Source: Thuidium tamariscinum (Eukaryota; Streptophyta; Bryopsida; Hypnales; Thuidiaceae). From it: 64,000 bases of DNA. The notes beneath the pieces were generated by a model. The model made no database searches and was not told the origin of the DNA. It saw only the letters and a list, made by a program, of their open reading frames with translations. The stretch is taken from NCBI GenBank assembly GCA_947034885.2, contig OX344755.2, positions 25,303,052 to 25,367,051 on the forward strand. The letters run 5' to 3'. Of this stretch, positions 23,726-36,970 are shown one piece after another. The translations under genes and the position numbers were made by a program. Each line of letters starts with the position of its first letter. Position 1 is the stretch's first letter.

Positions 23726-26048
23726 CAGCGGCCACTCACACCTTGCTACGTGGCACATACGTGGTGCCCACCGGTGGTGAGTTGGCAAGAGGGCTTAGGG
23801 AGGCTCAAGGGAGCACTAGACGGGGTTCAGAGACTAAGGGGAGTCGAGAAGGTTTAGGGACTGTGAGGAGTCGGAAAGGTCTAAGGACTAGGGTTTTTTG
23901 GAAGTGGGAGTGCAAAAACACAACTCATACACAAAAGCTCAACTCAACTCAAGTAAGCTAAACCATCACTAAGACTCTATACTAAAAAATGACATTATAA
24001 ACATTGAATTCTTGACCAAATTACAAGGAGTTGGAAAGAGAACCCACAACTTTTCATTTCAATTTTTTGTCAAAAATCTAAAATTTGCAACATCCATAAG
24101 TCTTCACCAAATTCCTTCAACCCCAAACGCCATAGCCATTCTCTATCTCCGAAATATTGCAAAACATCTCAAGGCAAGAATGAGAGAGAAGAAAAAGAAT
24201 TAGGAAGATTAAGGTGACGGAATCCTCACACGTGAAGAAACTTGCATTAAAAAACTAATTTTCAAAGAATAACACTATAGAATTTGATTCTTTATTCTTG
24301 GGGTTTGACCTTTGGGAATTAAAAACTAATTTCTTTGGAATATTACTATAGACATTGTTCTTTTTCTTTGATAGTTAGTTATTAATTAGATTCTTAGAAG
24401 GTTTGAATTTTGTTGGTTTTGTTTTATTAGGCTTAATAAGCCAAAAGGAAAAAAACAAATTGATAACCAATTTCTTTAAGAATTAGGAAAAAATTAAAAA
24501 TTAATTAGATTTGAAAGGATTTGGTTAGATTTTTAGATTCTTTGCTAATTAAATGCCTTTGAAATTAGAATAGGGATTTAACAAGGAAAAAACAATAACA
24601 AAAATTGACAAATTAGCTAGAATTTCCAACTATTTTTTGCATTAGAATAGATTTATTTGCTAGGGACTTGACCATTTAAGTAGACTAAATTAAAATTGTG
24701 GTATTTTCTAATTACCGGGGACTTAGGAATTAAAAGAAATCCGCAAACAATTTAGATCTATATCACCATTAGTGTTTTCTTTTCAACTACAATAGATTTT
24801 TTACCAATGACATGAGAATTATTATGGATTAGATGGAGAGCTGTAATGATTTCAATGGTGAGATTACGGGTGATTCCCTTCACATGATGATGTTCGACGA
24901 TGGGACAATAGAAATTTACGCCAAAGAGTTAAATTGATCTCATTTGATTTTTATTCTTACTGTTTTGTTGCTAAGTTTTTTTTACCAAAGGCTTGGAATT
25001 ACGGTTAGTTAGAATCTCACATGATAAATTAGAATAGGATAGATTAAAGTAGTTAACATTTGGATTAGATTATAGAAATTCACAAAGAATATTTTACCTT
25101 TTAATGGTTGCAACTTATCAGAAAACATAATTAAAAGAATTCATTGCTTGGAAGGCACTCTTTGAACATCCAATTAGAGGAATACTTGATTAGATACAAA
25201 ACCCGTGTGATAGATTTTAAGCTCAAGGGTGGAGTTAGAATCGCTCACAACTAACTTCGTCTTGTCGGACTGAATTGGCTTTTGAACTCTTCCTAGCATC
25301 CTACCCAGCCCTTTTCCATTGCTAGACATGTGTCGTGCTAGAATTAGAGGAACCCCTCAGGTGCTAGCTCCATCTGCTTGCTATGTGTTCTTTCGTGACT
25401 AGTTGCCGCGACTAACCTGTGAGCCTATTCCCATCCGCTGTTCTTGTTGGTTCTGACTGGTCCCTTTCCTTGGCCTCCGAACTAGTTCTGAATTTGTCCT
25501 AAACTGATGTCAAATACACCTAAAAAATAACTAAGGAAATAAACGAAATTAAATTAAAACTAACTTATCAGAGTTCTAAAAAGAACTTACACAATTGAAA
25601 TTTGGGGACATTTGGCACACCCTTTTCCCACAAAATGTGAGAAAAGTAATGGAAAGCCAAAGTAAGAAATAGAAAAGAACCAATAATCTAATAGTTTAAT
25701 TTTATCCTAAGCTTATAATGGTAAAATTCCACCAAAATTCCACCAAAATTCCACTTCTAAGTGTTTTAAGTGTAAGATTTAAAGTCAAAGCTTCGCTGTG
25801 TGGAAGAAATTCCAGGTAAAATAGATGACAATAACCCAATAATTGTATCTTGTGAATTCAAATTGCAAAAGGAGGTACACATAACAATGTTTAACCAAAA
25901 TTTTGTTTTAAATTTCCAAAATATCCACAAAAACTTAATATTTTGAGATTTAGGAGCCAAAGGAGGTATACATGACAGTGTTTAATTGGACTTTGGCACT
26001 AAAATCTAAAAATTACGACAAAATAAGAGCCAAATAAGAGTTTGAGGT

Positions 26049-26280
26049 CCACGGTTGCTAGTATAGAAGTGTGAGCTTATGAGCCTCAATGATAATGCAC
26101 CTATAATATAGGTACTTATACTATAGAAACCTTCTATAATAAGCGTATATTTATACTATAGGTACCTATATTATAGGTAGTTTTTCTATAAACACCTTCA
26201 AAGTTGGTAGTATATTTACTTAAATATATATAAGAAGTTCACATGCTCGCATGTTCATACTCACACACTAGTATCATTGC
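26049..26280. mobile_element. hAT-like MITE (232 bp) inside LTR F
   Basis: It is flanked by the 8-bp direct repeat TTTGAGGT (26041-26048 and 26281-26288). Comparison with LTR D (AAACTTGAGGCTTAGCCTC near 37612) shows the uninterrupted site, so the insertion is real. The ends are loosely inverted (CACGGTTGCTAGT against the complement of ACTAGTATCATTG, and a shared GTGTGAG..TATGA). The interior is a near-palindrome of CCTATAATATAGGTA blocks. An 8-bp duplication fits the hAT superfamily. It encodes nothing. Confidence 0.75.
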
Positions 26281-28082
26281 TTTGAGGTAAAGCCTATAAC
26301 TCAAAAGAAAGAAAATAGGAATCAATTGAAGGCACCCTAAGCCTTCGAAGTTTAACAAGAAAAATAAAAGAAACTTGGCCAAGATCATTGGTCTATGAAA
26401 TGCTCTGACCATGCCACTAGCACAAAATAGAGAGAAAGAGACCTAAGTGTTCGTATGCAATAAAACAATGAGGATATTGGCAACCTCAAGGGAGACCCTT
26501 ATATACTTGTTTTTGGGCCCTCCACAATAAGTTGCCAATGAAAACACTTTATTACTTTCCCTTAGATATTTTCTAATCTACCCTAATTGTAATTTCAATA
26601 TAATACTTGTTTAATGATGGAAAACTCTAGAACTCTCCCCATGTAATTAATAAATCTTGGCCAAATCAAATCCAAGATCTTAATCCAAGATATTTTGAAA
26701 TCAATGCTAATTTACCTTGATATTTTGTAAATCAACCAAAAGTCATTTTACAAATTGTCTTTTTTTTAGTCCAAAGTTGTCTTTTTACACAAGGAAAAGA
26801 TCTTAACCAAATACAATCTTCAATTTTCCAAAAGATATTTCCAAAATCACTTCCAATTAACCGCAATTAACGATAAAAAAATCAATTTAAGAGTTGACCC
26901 TCTCTATCTTTTAGGGAACAACTTGAAACTGAAAATCATATGCACTATTGCCTTCAGAAGACCCCAATTAGTATGTTGGACACTTTTCCCCTCACTCCTA
27001 GGCCATTTGTGAGCGCAAATTAAAATTACGATAACTCCAATTAAAAGTTAAAAATCTAACTTTTGGAGTTTGCGCTTTTTAGTGAATCTATCAAGCTAAG
27101 GTTGTTAGAAATATTGGTAAGATCAAAGAATGTCTCTTTATTTTCTCCAATCAGACACCGTTAGCTCTTGGTATGCTGGTCAACTTGCTACCAAATTGTA
27201 AATTCTCATAAACTAAATGTTGGTGTTGGTTTTGGTAGTTGAGAATGTCAGAATATCTTCAAACTTGACTAGGCACTTATTTAGCACACAAAAACCTAAT
27301 TTAATTTTTAGTGATAGTTTATCGCAACATATGTAATTTCTAGGAATTTACGAATATATTTGTTCGTAATTGACTTCCTATGGAGTCAACATGGAATTTT
27401 GAAAAAATTCAAAATAAATTGGGTAAAATTTAGGACATTCATAGATTTTAAGTGTAAGCTCCACGCTCACTTGCATTTGTCTAATTTTAGTAATTTGAAA
27501 TTTTTTTGCCCAATTCGACAAATTTAATTTCCAATACCCGAAAATCTTGGACAATTGGTGATTCTTTTTAGCTCTTGGCATGATTCTACCCTAGAAATAC
27601 CTCTTTGTAGGCTCTAGTTGTCAATTCCACCATCTTCATTGTTTTGATACTATAAATCTCAAAGTTACCTGCATGATTTTTTACTTTTAAATCCCATTCT
27701 CATCGGAATTGGATTTAAACTCTTGTAGACTCTCTAGACCTAAAATAGACTTTATTGGCTTATCCAATATGTTATATGCATCCTTAAAAGGTTGATTTTG
27801 CACAGACAAACACTAGGACTAACTAACTCTTATATCTTGACATCTTTCGGAATTGCTAACTATTCTCTCAAATTCATTTCTAAAACTTAAAATGAATGAA
27901 AATCATTAGATTTAGGAATTTTCCACCTTCTAAGTCATTTCCTCATTACTTTAGTAGAGATTGCTACCAAATTACTTCTAACACTTTTTTTATGTGGTTT
28001 TTTTTCAATATTTACACTAAAATCTGTAAAATATCAACGAAAAATAAATCTAGAGTTCCAAGTGCCAACTTGAGGGCTCACA

Positions 28083-30520
28083 TTCAACCTTAGCAGGTAC
28101 TAGCATGGGCTTAGAAGTTTGAATTGGCTAAGTGGAAAATAGGGCTAGATTTGATTTGATTTGTTTTGTTTTGTTTTGTTTTAATTTATTTTTATGTAAT
28201 TTATTTTTTATTTATTTATTTTTCTCTCTTATTCCTTTGTTTCCAAAAACTCCTATCTCCTAACTCTAATACAAATTTTCTCTCAAGCTTTCTCCCAACT
28301 CTAAAGTCAATTTTAGAAGCAATGCTCTATCGTCAAATCCTAATTTTTACTTTTCATAACCTAAAGAAGTCAAAGCTTCATTGTATTTCCGGAAATATAC
28401 TAAATTTTATAAACTCCCCAAATTCTCAAGGTCAAAGTTGTACCGTATTTGTTAAAATATACTAAATTCTATTAACTTCCAAACTCTCGAGGTCAAAGCT
28501 CCGCCATACTTGACAAAAGCTATGAGTACACTACACAAATTTGACAAAGTCCACTTCAAGTGTTCATTAGAACTTACACATAAACATGCTAAAATTCTTG
28601 TGTAAGTGCAACCACTTGTTTGTACTATACAAAAACACAATACAAACAAGTTAGTACAACAAAACACATTCTCTAGGGGATTTTTCACGTAGGGAATTCT
28701 CACTTAATAGTGTATAATCTCAAAAATATAAACTAGACGGCTTCCTAAGTAGCATTGCCAAGGTGCGGAGGGGCTAATCTCTAGGGTTAGTACAAACATA
28801 CACAAGAAGTTCAAAAACTTCAACAACCTAAAAAATTAATACAAAAACATGTACCAATGGCACGGAAACAAGTTCATAAGTTGGAAGGAACCCCAAAGTC
28901 CTTCAAACTTGTACAAAGACAAAATTTTGAAGCTTTAAATGCTCCAAAAATCACATGTTTTGCAACTTGGCACAAAATAGGCCAAAAATTCAACAAAATA
29001 GACTAATGTGGATGGAATGCCAAAAAATGGTTACAATGGATGTTTTGAGAGGAGAAGGGTGCCTTTTATATTCTTTTAAGGTTATCCACCTCCTCTCATT
29101 TCAATATGGTAATCTTATCACTAAGATTTTTATCCCAATTCTATCAACTTTGACTTTTTACATTGGTCCATTTTTGAACTTTTGGAAATTAAATCCAAAT
29201 CACAAACAAAATGTGCCATTTGCTTCATAAGGCTATTTTTAGTTAATGGATCTTTGCAAAAAACAACGACCAACTTTGTAGTACTTTACAAAATTGGTTT
29301 TTCTCCAATGCTATAACTTTTGATTGATGAATCTAATGTTAAAAATTTTTAAAACTATTTCTAGAGTTTTTTATTGCAGTTATATTCTTTATTTTTTATA
29401 ATTAAAAAAAACATCCTTTATTTAAATGATACTTTTGTTAATTTTTCACACTTTCAAGATTAGTTTTTTTTAATACTATTGTGTAGTTGAAATCAATGAT
29501 TTTTAGTTGAAAATTTTGTAGTATGTTTTTATAATAGGTAGACATGTCCCTAACAAAGGGCATCTAAAGAACCATTATTTTATGACGTCTACAATGGTAC
29601 AAATAGGCCTCCATTGTGTGCACACTTCTAAACATTAGAAATGGTTTGAACTCATTTTTTAGTCAGACTTCATCACTAAGAAATCTTTTCAAATATTAGC
29701 CCATTTTTAGTTTTGTTTAAAATTGTTTTTCCTACTTTTTACAAATTAAAATGTCAATGTATGTATTTTCTTTACTAGAATTCAATGTCCAAGAAAATGT
29801 CCTAGAAAATACAATGTAAGTTTTTTTTAAATCTCTCTTCTCAACCAAAAATTCAAATATACTAGTATAAGAATTCTTTGGAAAATGGTCAATTTGCCTA
29901 TTGTATAGGTATCTAATGTCACTGTTAATGTAGGTCTAACTTTGAAACATGTTTATTAGCCAACTCACTCTTATTTTCAATTTTCACACCAAACCGTTTG
30001 TTATCGATGTTATTTGACACAATGTTGCAATTTTAGCCCTACCTAGGACTAATCTAGGGTGGGCAAATATTTTTGGCAAATAGTCTTTGTTGCTCAATTT
30101 ATCAAATGCATGATGTAGGAGTTGTGAATTTATTTATATATATATATATAATAAAAAAATCAAGTTTTCAATTATTGTTATATTGTCTTACTATAGCAAT
30201 CTGTTCAGTTTTCTATTTTTAGCTAGCCTAATTGCCAATTAATGCAAGATGCTAAATTTTTTTGAAATCTTTAATTACTCGTTCCAAGCAACAATGAATT
30301 TGCTTGAATCCACTCCACCACATCCAATGCTCTATAGGAACTTTAGAGCATCTCTATGGCTGGACTTAGCAAAGGACTCAAAATCAGACCCTTTGCCAAG
30401 CTTTTGAATTGTGGCCGAGTTGTGTGACAATGGTTTGTCCCACTGCAAAACAATAAAGGTATCCCTCTGAAAGGAACAAATACCTTTAGGAAGGTTTCTA
30501 ATTTATTTTGTTTTAAATTT
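28083..30520. other. AT-rich DNA between the two LTR stacks
   Basis: No gene is supported. A TTTTG/TTTA-rich low-complexity patch lies at 28150-28220. Two to three ~62-bp imperfect direct repeats (AATATACTAAATTYTAT.AACT..CCAAA.TCTC.AGGTCAAAG) lie at 28365-28520. An AT dinucleotide run is at 30130-30150. Confidence 0.45.
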
Positions 30521-32526
30521 TGTGAGCGCTTCTAACTCCACCCTTGAGCTAAAAGTTTATCACACGGGTTCTGTCTTTAATTGAGTAATTCTTTGATTGG
30601 GTGTTCAAAGAGTGCCTTCCAAGCAATGAACTCTTTTAATTATGTCTTTTAGTACTACTTTTACTATTGCGGTTTGTTGTTAGTTCAAACCTTTATGGTA
30701 AATTGTCCTAATTCTATTTTGAAAATTAACTAATCTATCCTATCCTATCTTGTCAAATGCGATTCTGTCTAATTCTAAATCCAAGCATTCGATAAAAAGA
30801 AACTTAGTAGTAAAACAATGAGAATGAAAATCAAATGGGATCGATTTAAGTCTTCCGCATAAATCTCCATGGTTCTGTCATCAAACATCATCATGTGAAG
30901 GTATTCTCCCATGACTACGCCATTGAAATCATCACGGTTCTCCATCTAATCCATAATAATCCTCAAGTTGTTGGTAAATTAAATCTATCTTGGTTAAAGA
31001 AAAACTAATGGTGATATAGCTCTAAACTAATCGCGTATTTCTTGTTATTCCTAATTTTTCGGTAATTAGAAAATACTACAATTCAACTTAGTCTACCTAT
31101 TAGGCCCTTAGCAAATAATCTATTCTAAAAAATCAATGGGAATTTAATTGTTAGTTTTTGTTATTGTTAGCTTTTTTCTTTTTTGTTCTAAATTAATATT
31201 CGAAATTCAAGATGAAATTAATTATTTTGAATCGAAAATTATCATCAAATCTTTTCAAATCTAATTAATTTTAAATTTCCCTTAATTCTCAAAGAAATTG
31301 GTTGTTAATTTGTTGTTTTCCTTTTGGCTTATTAGACCTAATAAAATAAAACCAACAAAATCCAAACCTTCTAAGAATCTAATTAATGACTAACTACCAA
31401 AGAATGTAGAACATTGTGAGCGCTTCTAACTCCATCCTTGAGCTAAAAGTTTATCACACGGGTCCTGTGTCTAATTGAGTTTTCTCTCTAATTGGGTGTT
31501 CAAAGAGAGCCTTTTAAGCAATGAACTCTTTTAGTCACGTTTTTTAAGTGTCAATTGTTCTACCCGATTCGTTGTTACTCCCGTAGTAGATATTCCTAAG
31601 TCTATTTTAATGCCTGACTAATATTTCCTATTATAATCTAATCATACTTAATTCTAATTCCAAGCGTTCGGTAAAAAGAAACTTAGTAACAAAACAATGA
31701 GAATAAAAATCAAATGGGATCGATTTACCTCCTCTGCGTAAATCTCCATAGTCCCGTCGTCAAACATCATCACGTGAAGATATTCTCCCACGACCTCGCC
31801 ATCAAAATCATCCCAGCTCCCCATCTAATCCATAGTAATTCTCACGTTGTTGGTCAATTAAATCTATCCTAATTGAAAGGAAACTAAAGGTTATGTAGCG
31901 CTAATTTAATTGCATAATTCTTATAATTCCTAAATCCCGGTAATTAGAAAATACTGCAATTTAACTTAATCTACCTATTTGGTTAAGTCTTTAGCAAATA
32001 CTCTATTCTAAAGAAATCAATGGAAATTTAATGGTTAATTATTTGTTGTTTTTATTTTTTCTTTTGGTTCTAAATTAATATTCAAAATTCAAGTCAATTT
32101 CAAGTTGAATTTAATTATTTTGAATCGAAAATTATCATCGGATCTTTTTAAATCTAATTAATTTTTGAAATTGTGTTAATTTCCTAAAAAAATTAGTTGT
32201 CAATTTGTCCTTTTCCCTTTGTCTTATTAAAATATTTTAAATAAAAAACTTCCATCAAATCTTTTCAAATCTAATTAATTTTTGAAATTGCGTTAATTCT
32301 AAAGAAATTGGTTGTCAATTTGTTTGTTTCCCTTTTGGCTTATTAGGCCTAATAAAACAAAACCAACAAAATCCAAGCCATCTAAGAATCTAATTAATAA
32401 TCAACTACCAAAGAATGTAGAACATTCCTAAAGAACAAGAATAAATTCAATAGTAGGATTCTTTTTAAATAGTTCTTTAATACCAAAGGTCAATCTTGTG
32501 GAATAAAGAACCTTATTCAATAGTAA

Positions 32527-32911
32527 CTAGGGTGGCCCGTGCCGTTGCCACGGCCTAATTTTTTTAATGTATAGAAACTTCAAAATTCAATAACTTTCAT
32601 GCCGTACAGCCGTAGATTGGAACACCATGAATCAAAGCCCGTGCACCCCTCCTTGCCGAGGGCTTTCCGATGGTACCAAACACGCACCTGGGGGACTCAC
32701 GGTTCGGGAGATCTCAACGTAACAAACAAACAAATAGAATATATCATAACTTTCATGCCGTAGGTTGGAACACCATGAATCAAAGCCCGTGCACCCCTCC
32801 TCGCCGAGGGCTTTCCGACAGTACCAAACACGCACCTGGGGGACTCACAGTTCGGGAGATCTCAATGTAACAAACAAACAAACAGAATATACCATGCTAA
32901 TTTAATGTATA
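32527..32911. mobile_element. Retroposon-like insertion (385 bp) with a 26-bp target duplication
   Basis: A 26-bp direct repeat (begins GAATAAAGAACC, ends CAATAGTAA) flanks it at 32501-32526 and 32912-32937. LTR D has the uninterrupted site near 36440-36470. The insert starts CTAGGGTGGCCCGTGCC. It contains a ~156-bp direct duplication (units from about 32592 and 32748) with GC-rich blocks such as CCGAGGGCTTTCCGA and a CAAACAAACAAA tract, and ends TTTAATGTATA. A long target duplication points to target-primed reverse transcription by a LINE, so it is a SINE-like or truncated LINE copy. I cannot name the family. Confidence 0.75.
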
Positions 32912-33482
32912 GAATAAAGAACCTTATTCAATAGTAATATCCTTTGAATATGAATATTTTAATCCTAAATTCCTCACGGCTTCTCTTAATCCTCCTAATC
33001 CCTTTCCTCCCCCTTCCTTTTGCTTCAAGATGTTTTGCAATTTTTGTGAGAAGGATGGTGGCTATGGAGTTTTTAGTTGGAAGGAGATGGACGAAGATTC
33101 TTTGATGTTGCAATTGTTTAATTTTTGGTAGAAAATTGAATTTAGGAGTTGTGAGTTTCTCTTGTGACTCTCCTTTGATTTGACCAAAATTTAAATAATT
33201 GTAACGAGAATTTTAGGTGAGGATTCTTACTTGTTGTAGAATGTGAATTTTGGAACTCCAACCCCTGGATCAGCACCCAGACTCCCGACTCCCAGTTTCG
33301 GCATCCAGACCCTAGGCCCTCAGTACAGAACCCCGAGCCCCCCCTGCCACATGGCGGGGCGTGATTGGCTGGCGGGGGGTGAGGGGGCCACTGCTTACTA
33401 CTGAGCCGCTGCTGGCTGATCGGAATTTTGATAGACTAACTGGCCTCTACTTGGCTGATTGGAATTTTGATAGACTAATTAG

Positions 33483-34203
33483 GGGTGATTGCAAGAAACA
33501 CCTGCCAATTTTGTTGCGTTTGGCTGTTTTTTTCGGGAGTACTTTAAAATTAGAAAATTAATTTTTAAAAATTTGAAAAATATGAATAGTGTATATGCCT
33601 CTAAGATGAAGGTTTTCACCGAAGGAAATGGATAGAAAAATTCTCTAAGTAGAAGAACTTGAAAAGTGCCAAACCTCCAGAAAATACATACCTTCATGTT
33701 TTAATTAGGGAAAAATAGCAAAAATAGATATTTTCAAAAAATAAAAAGAGGAAATTTGCAACAACTTTATGGAGATGGTCATTCACAAAAAAACCCACCA
33801 AAATAATATTTTAAATGTTTCAAAATACAAGCAGAAGGGAGCTCTCTTTGTAGACCTCCACATCACATAAAATTAACTATTTTTAAAAATCCTTCCTTGG
33901 AGAGCTATAAGTCTATTAGAAGACCATCTCATCCAAATTTCATCTTAAAATCATTAAAAAAAGGTACTCCATAGTACTAAAAACCCCTAAACTGCCAAGT
34001 GTGACATTCAATCAGGGTCTATTTTTGGATAGTAAATTATTTTTGAAAATTATGAAAAAATTATGGAACTTTTATGATAGTTATGAGTACTTTTCCTACA
34101 AATCTTGAGTCAATCGGAGGCAAAACACAAAAGTTATGGCCAAAAAACAGATCAGCATACGTAGTGTGACACAAAATAGGACAGGTGTTTCTTGCAATCA
34201 CCC
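33483..34203 (-). mobile_element. GGGTGATTGC-TIR element, copy 1 (721 bp), nested in LTR C
   Basis: The ends are inverted: GGGTGATTGCAAGAAACA and TGTTTCTTGCAATCACCC. It is flanked by the 4-bp duplication TTAG (33479-33482 and 34204-34207). Its interior is collinear, on the opposite strand, with the copies at 45296-46021 and 48215-48915 (blocks such as TGGCCATAACTTTTGTG, AGATGGTCTTCTA and CATCTCCATAAAGTT). There is no transposase. Consistent 4-bp duplications exclude the classic CACTA, hAT and MULE patterns; Sola1/Sola2-type elements use 4 bp, but this assignment is only a guess. Confidence 0.9.
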
Positions 34204-36839
34204 TTAGTCCTTTGACTTGGACTAGTTTTTTATAATTGCATAAAATTGACCCTAATGATTAATTCTACTTTTAACTAATTGGTGCATGCGACGCGAGGAT
34301 TGGTTTTATGGCAATAAAGGGTAAAAATCCCAAGGTTTCAACCCCTTTCCTACCACGGTTTGGAACTGTGAATTGTTGGAATTGGTTAGATGAGCTCTAC
34401 CATAAGACTAGATTCACGTATGAAGTTTTCCGTTATAGTACTTTAGGAACTATTAATCGCAAAAGGAGGTGCACATGACAATGCTTAACCGAACTTTTAC
34501 TTTGAGTTCTTTAAAGTTTCTTAGTATTTCAAGATTTTGCCACCAAAGGAGGTACACATGACAGTGTTTAAACTGAACTTTGGTACTCAATGCTTGAAAT
34601 TTCCATGAAATGATAATTGACAAGAACTTGAGGTTTAGCCTCTTGCACGATTGAAAGGGTGAGAACTAATTGAAGGGGCCCTAAGCCTTCAAAGTTTCAA
34701 CTTAAAACACAACAAAACTTGGCCAAGATCTTTGGTCCAAGAGGTACTCCTACCACGTCGGTAGCACGAAAGAAGAACAAAATGTCGGTGCAAGATATAA
34801 GGGTATTGGCAACCTCAAGGGGGGCCCTTATATACCCGTGCCCGGGCCCCTCTCGGTAATTGTCAGTGAAAACATTTTATTACTTCTTATCCTAAACTAC
34901 CCTAATGTAATTCCAAAATAATACTTGTTTAATGGTGAAAATTTCTAAAAACATCCCCATTTAGCTAATGAAATCTTGGCCAAATCAAATCCAAGATCTT
35001 AACTCAAGATATTTTGAAATTAACCAAAAAGTCATTTTGAAAATTGTCTTTCTTTAGCCCAAAGATGGCTTTTTACGCAAGAAAGAGATTTTGACCAAAT
35101 CCAATCTTCGATTTTCCAAGAGATATTTTCAAAATCACTCTTAATTAACCGCAATTAACGATTAAAAAGTCAAACTAAGAGCTGACCCTCTCTATCTTTT
35201 AGGGAACAACTCGAAACGGAAAACCCTATGCGCCATTGTCTTCAGAAGACCCCAATTAGCTTGAAGGACCCCTTACCCCTCACTCCTAGGCCGTTTGCAC
35301 GCCCAAATTGGAATTATGATAACTCCAATTAAAAGTCAAAAATCTAACTTTTATGATTTGCGCATTTTGATGAATCTGTTAGGCCAGGGTTGTTAGGAAT
35401 GTTTGTGAGAGTAAGGAATGACTCCTTAGTTGCAACAATCGGACATCATTCGCTCCTGATACGCTGGTCAACCCACCACCAAATTGTAAATTCCATTGAA
35501 ATTCGATGTTGATGCCGGTTCTGGTAGTTGAAAATGTCGGAATGTCTTCACACTTGATTGGGCACTTATTAAGCATACAAAAACCTATCCTAATTTTTAG
35601 TGAGATTTTATCGCATCGTATGTAATTTTTAAAAATTTACGAACATTTCTATGTGCGGTTGACTTCCCATAGAGTCAACGTGGAATTTTGGAAAAATCTG
35701 AAATAAATTGAGTAACATCTAGGGCACTCCTAGATTCTTAGTGTAAGTTCCACGCGACCTTGCACTAGTCTATTTTTAGTAATTTGGAATTAATTTGCCC
35801 AATTGGACAATTTAATTTCCGATGCCCGGGAATTTAGGACAATTGTTTAGTTCTTGTTCGCTTCTGGCATGCTCCTACCCTAGGAACACCTTTCTGTGAT
35901 CTTCAATCTCCAATCCTCTATCTTTCATCTTGTAAAATTCCACTTCTCCAAGTCATTTGTAATCGTTCTACATTTAAATTCATTTTGTCCAAAAATTGAA
36001 TTTAAGCCTTGGTAAATCTTCTAGGCTTGTAGTAGACTCTTTTGGCTTAGTCAATATGTCATGTGCATCCTTAAAAGGTTATTTTTGCACAGACAGACAC
36101 TAGGACTGACTAACTCTCATTTCCCTATTTCTCTCGGAACTACTAAATCTTCATACAAACTTACTTTGAAGACTTAGAATGATACAAATTCCTAGAATTA
36201 GGAATTTTCCAACTTCTAAGTTGGTTTTCCACCATTTTGGTATAAATTGGCACCAAAATGCCTTCAACACTCTTTTTATGTCTTTTCCTTGTATAATTTA
36301 GCTAAATTTTGCTATTTAATCGCGAAAAATGGATCCAGAGTCTCGAGGGCTCACAAACATTTCTAAAGAACAAGAATAAATTTCAATAGTAGGATTCCTT
36401 TTAAAATAATTCTTTAATACCAAGGTCACGGCTTGAGGAATAAAGAACCTTATTCAATAGTAATATTCTTTGAATATTAATATTTTAATCCTAATTCCCT
36501 CATGTGTGACTATTCCATGTCCTTAATTCTCTTAATTCCTCCCTTCCTTCTTCATTTTGCTTCTAAGATGTTTTTGCAATTTTAATGAGAAGGATGATGG
36601 CTATGGAGTTTTGAGTTGGAGAGAGATGGATCAAGATTTTGTGAAGTTGCAATTGTCAAATTTTGGGTAGAAAATTAAATTTAGAAGTTGTAAGTTTCTC
36701 TTGCAACTTTTGTTTAATTTTTGACAAAAAATTTAAATGATGGCAAGGTTTGGGTGAGGATATACTTACTTAGGAGATTGTTTTGAAGTATGAGAATATG
36801 AGTGTTTTGGTGTCCCCGAATTCCCTGGACCCATCTCCC

Positions 36840-36970
36840 CACAGTCCCAGAGCTCCCCAGACCGGCACCACAGACCCCGACTCCCAAACCGGCGTCCACA
36901 GACCCCCGAGCCCTCAGACCGGTGACACAGACCCCAAGCCCTCAGACCGGCTCACAAACCCCGAGCCCCA
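36840..36970. repeat. GC-rich ~28-bp minisatellite inside LTR D
   Basis: CAGACCGG-type blocks recur at 36859, 36885, 36915 and 36943, with ACAGACCCC and GAGCCCTCAGACC between them. The flanking LTR sequence is AT-rich. It corresponds to the GC-rich tandem region of LTR A, but with a different unit. Confidence 0.65.

Larger units (their letters stand above)
21162..25249 (+). mobile_element. Solo LTR A (4,088 bp), inserted in LTR F
   Basis: It starts TGTGAGCCCTTAAG and ends CGCTCACA, so it has TG...CA ends and a short inverted terminus. It lies in the opposite orientation to the surrounding LTR F. The flanks are ACTGG on the left and ACTAA on the right, so three of five bases of a 5-bp duplication match. 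The promoter-like TATATAAGGG is 1.56 kb from the 5' end, and a GC-rich 34-bp minisatellite is at 23590-23725. There are no reverse transcriptase, integrase or gag frames, so this is an LTR without an internal region. Confidence 0.75.
19713..28082 (-). mobile_element. Solo LTR F (~4.0 kb), interrupted by LTR A and a hAT-like element
   Basis: The 5' end on the minus strand is the complement of GGGCTCACA at 28074-28082, and the 3' end is at 19713 (TGTAGGCAATTC on the plus strand, a decayed form of the TGTGAGCGCTTC end seen in the sister copies). Removing LTR A (21162-25249) and the insertion 26049-26280 leaves about 4.0 kb, collinear with LTRs C and D: the TATA region, the doubled CATGTGTACCTCC motif and the CACCCTTGAG / ACACGGG end block are in the same order. 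The flanking pentamers are CTCGG and TTCAA, so the target duplication is not preserved. No protein is encoded. F is the most diverged of the four copies. Confidence 0.72.
31415..36355 (-). mobile_element. Solo LTR C nested inside LTR D
   Basis: A perfect 5-bp duplication AACAT flanks it (31410-31414 and 36356-36360). The ends are TGTGAGCG on the left and GGCTCACA on the right. It has the same orientation as LTR D. It carries two later insertions, 32527-32911 and 33483-34203; without these it is about 3.8 kb and collinear with LTRs A, D and F. The host sequence reads across the empty site (GTAGAACAT joined to TTCTAAAGAAC), as LTR C itself does at its own corresponding position (near 32420). 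Confidence 0.9.

Noticed and set aside
21162-25249. LTR A read as a DNA transposon because of its inverted ends TGTGAGC/GCTCACA
   Set aside because: The sister copies have TG...CA ends, 5-bp direct duplications and a conserved internal TATA, which together fit a solo LTR better.
32640-32870. 66- and 67-codon frames within the retroposon
   Set aside because: They arise from the internal duplication and are explained by the mobile element.
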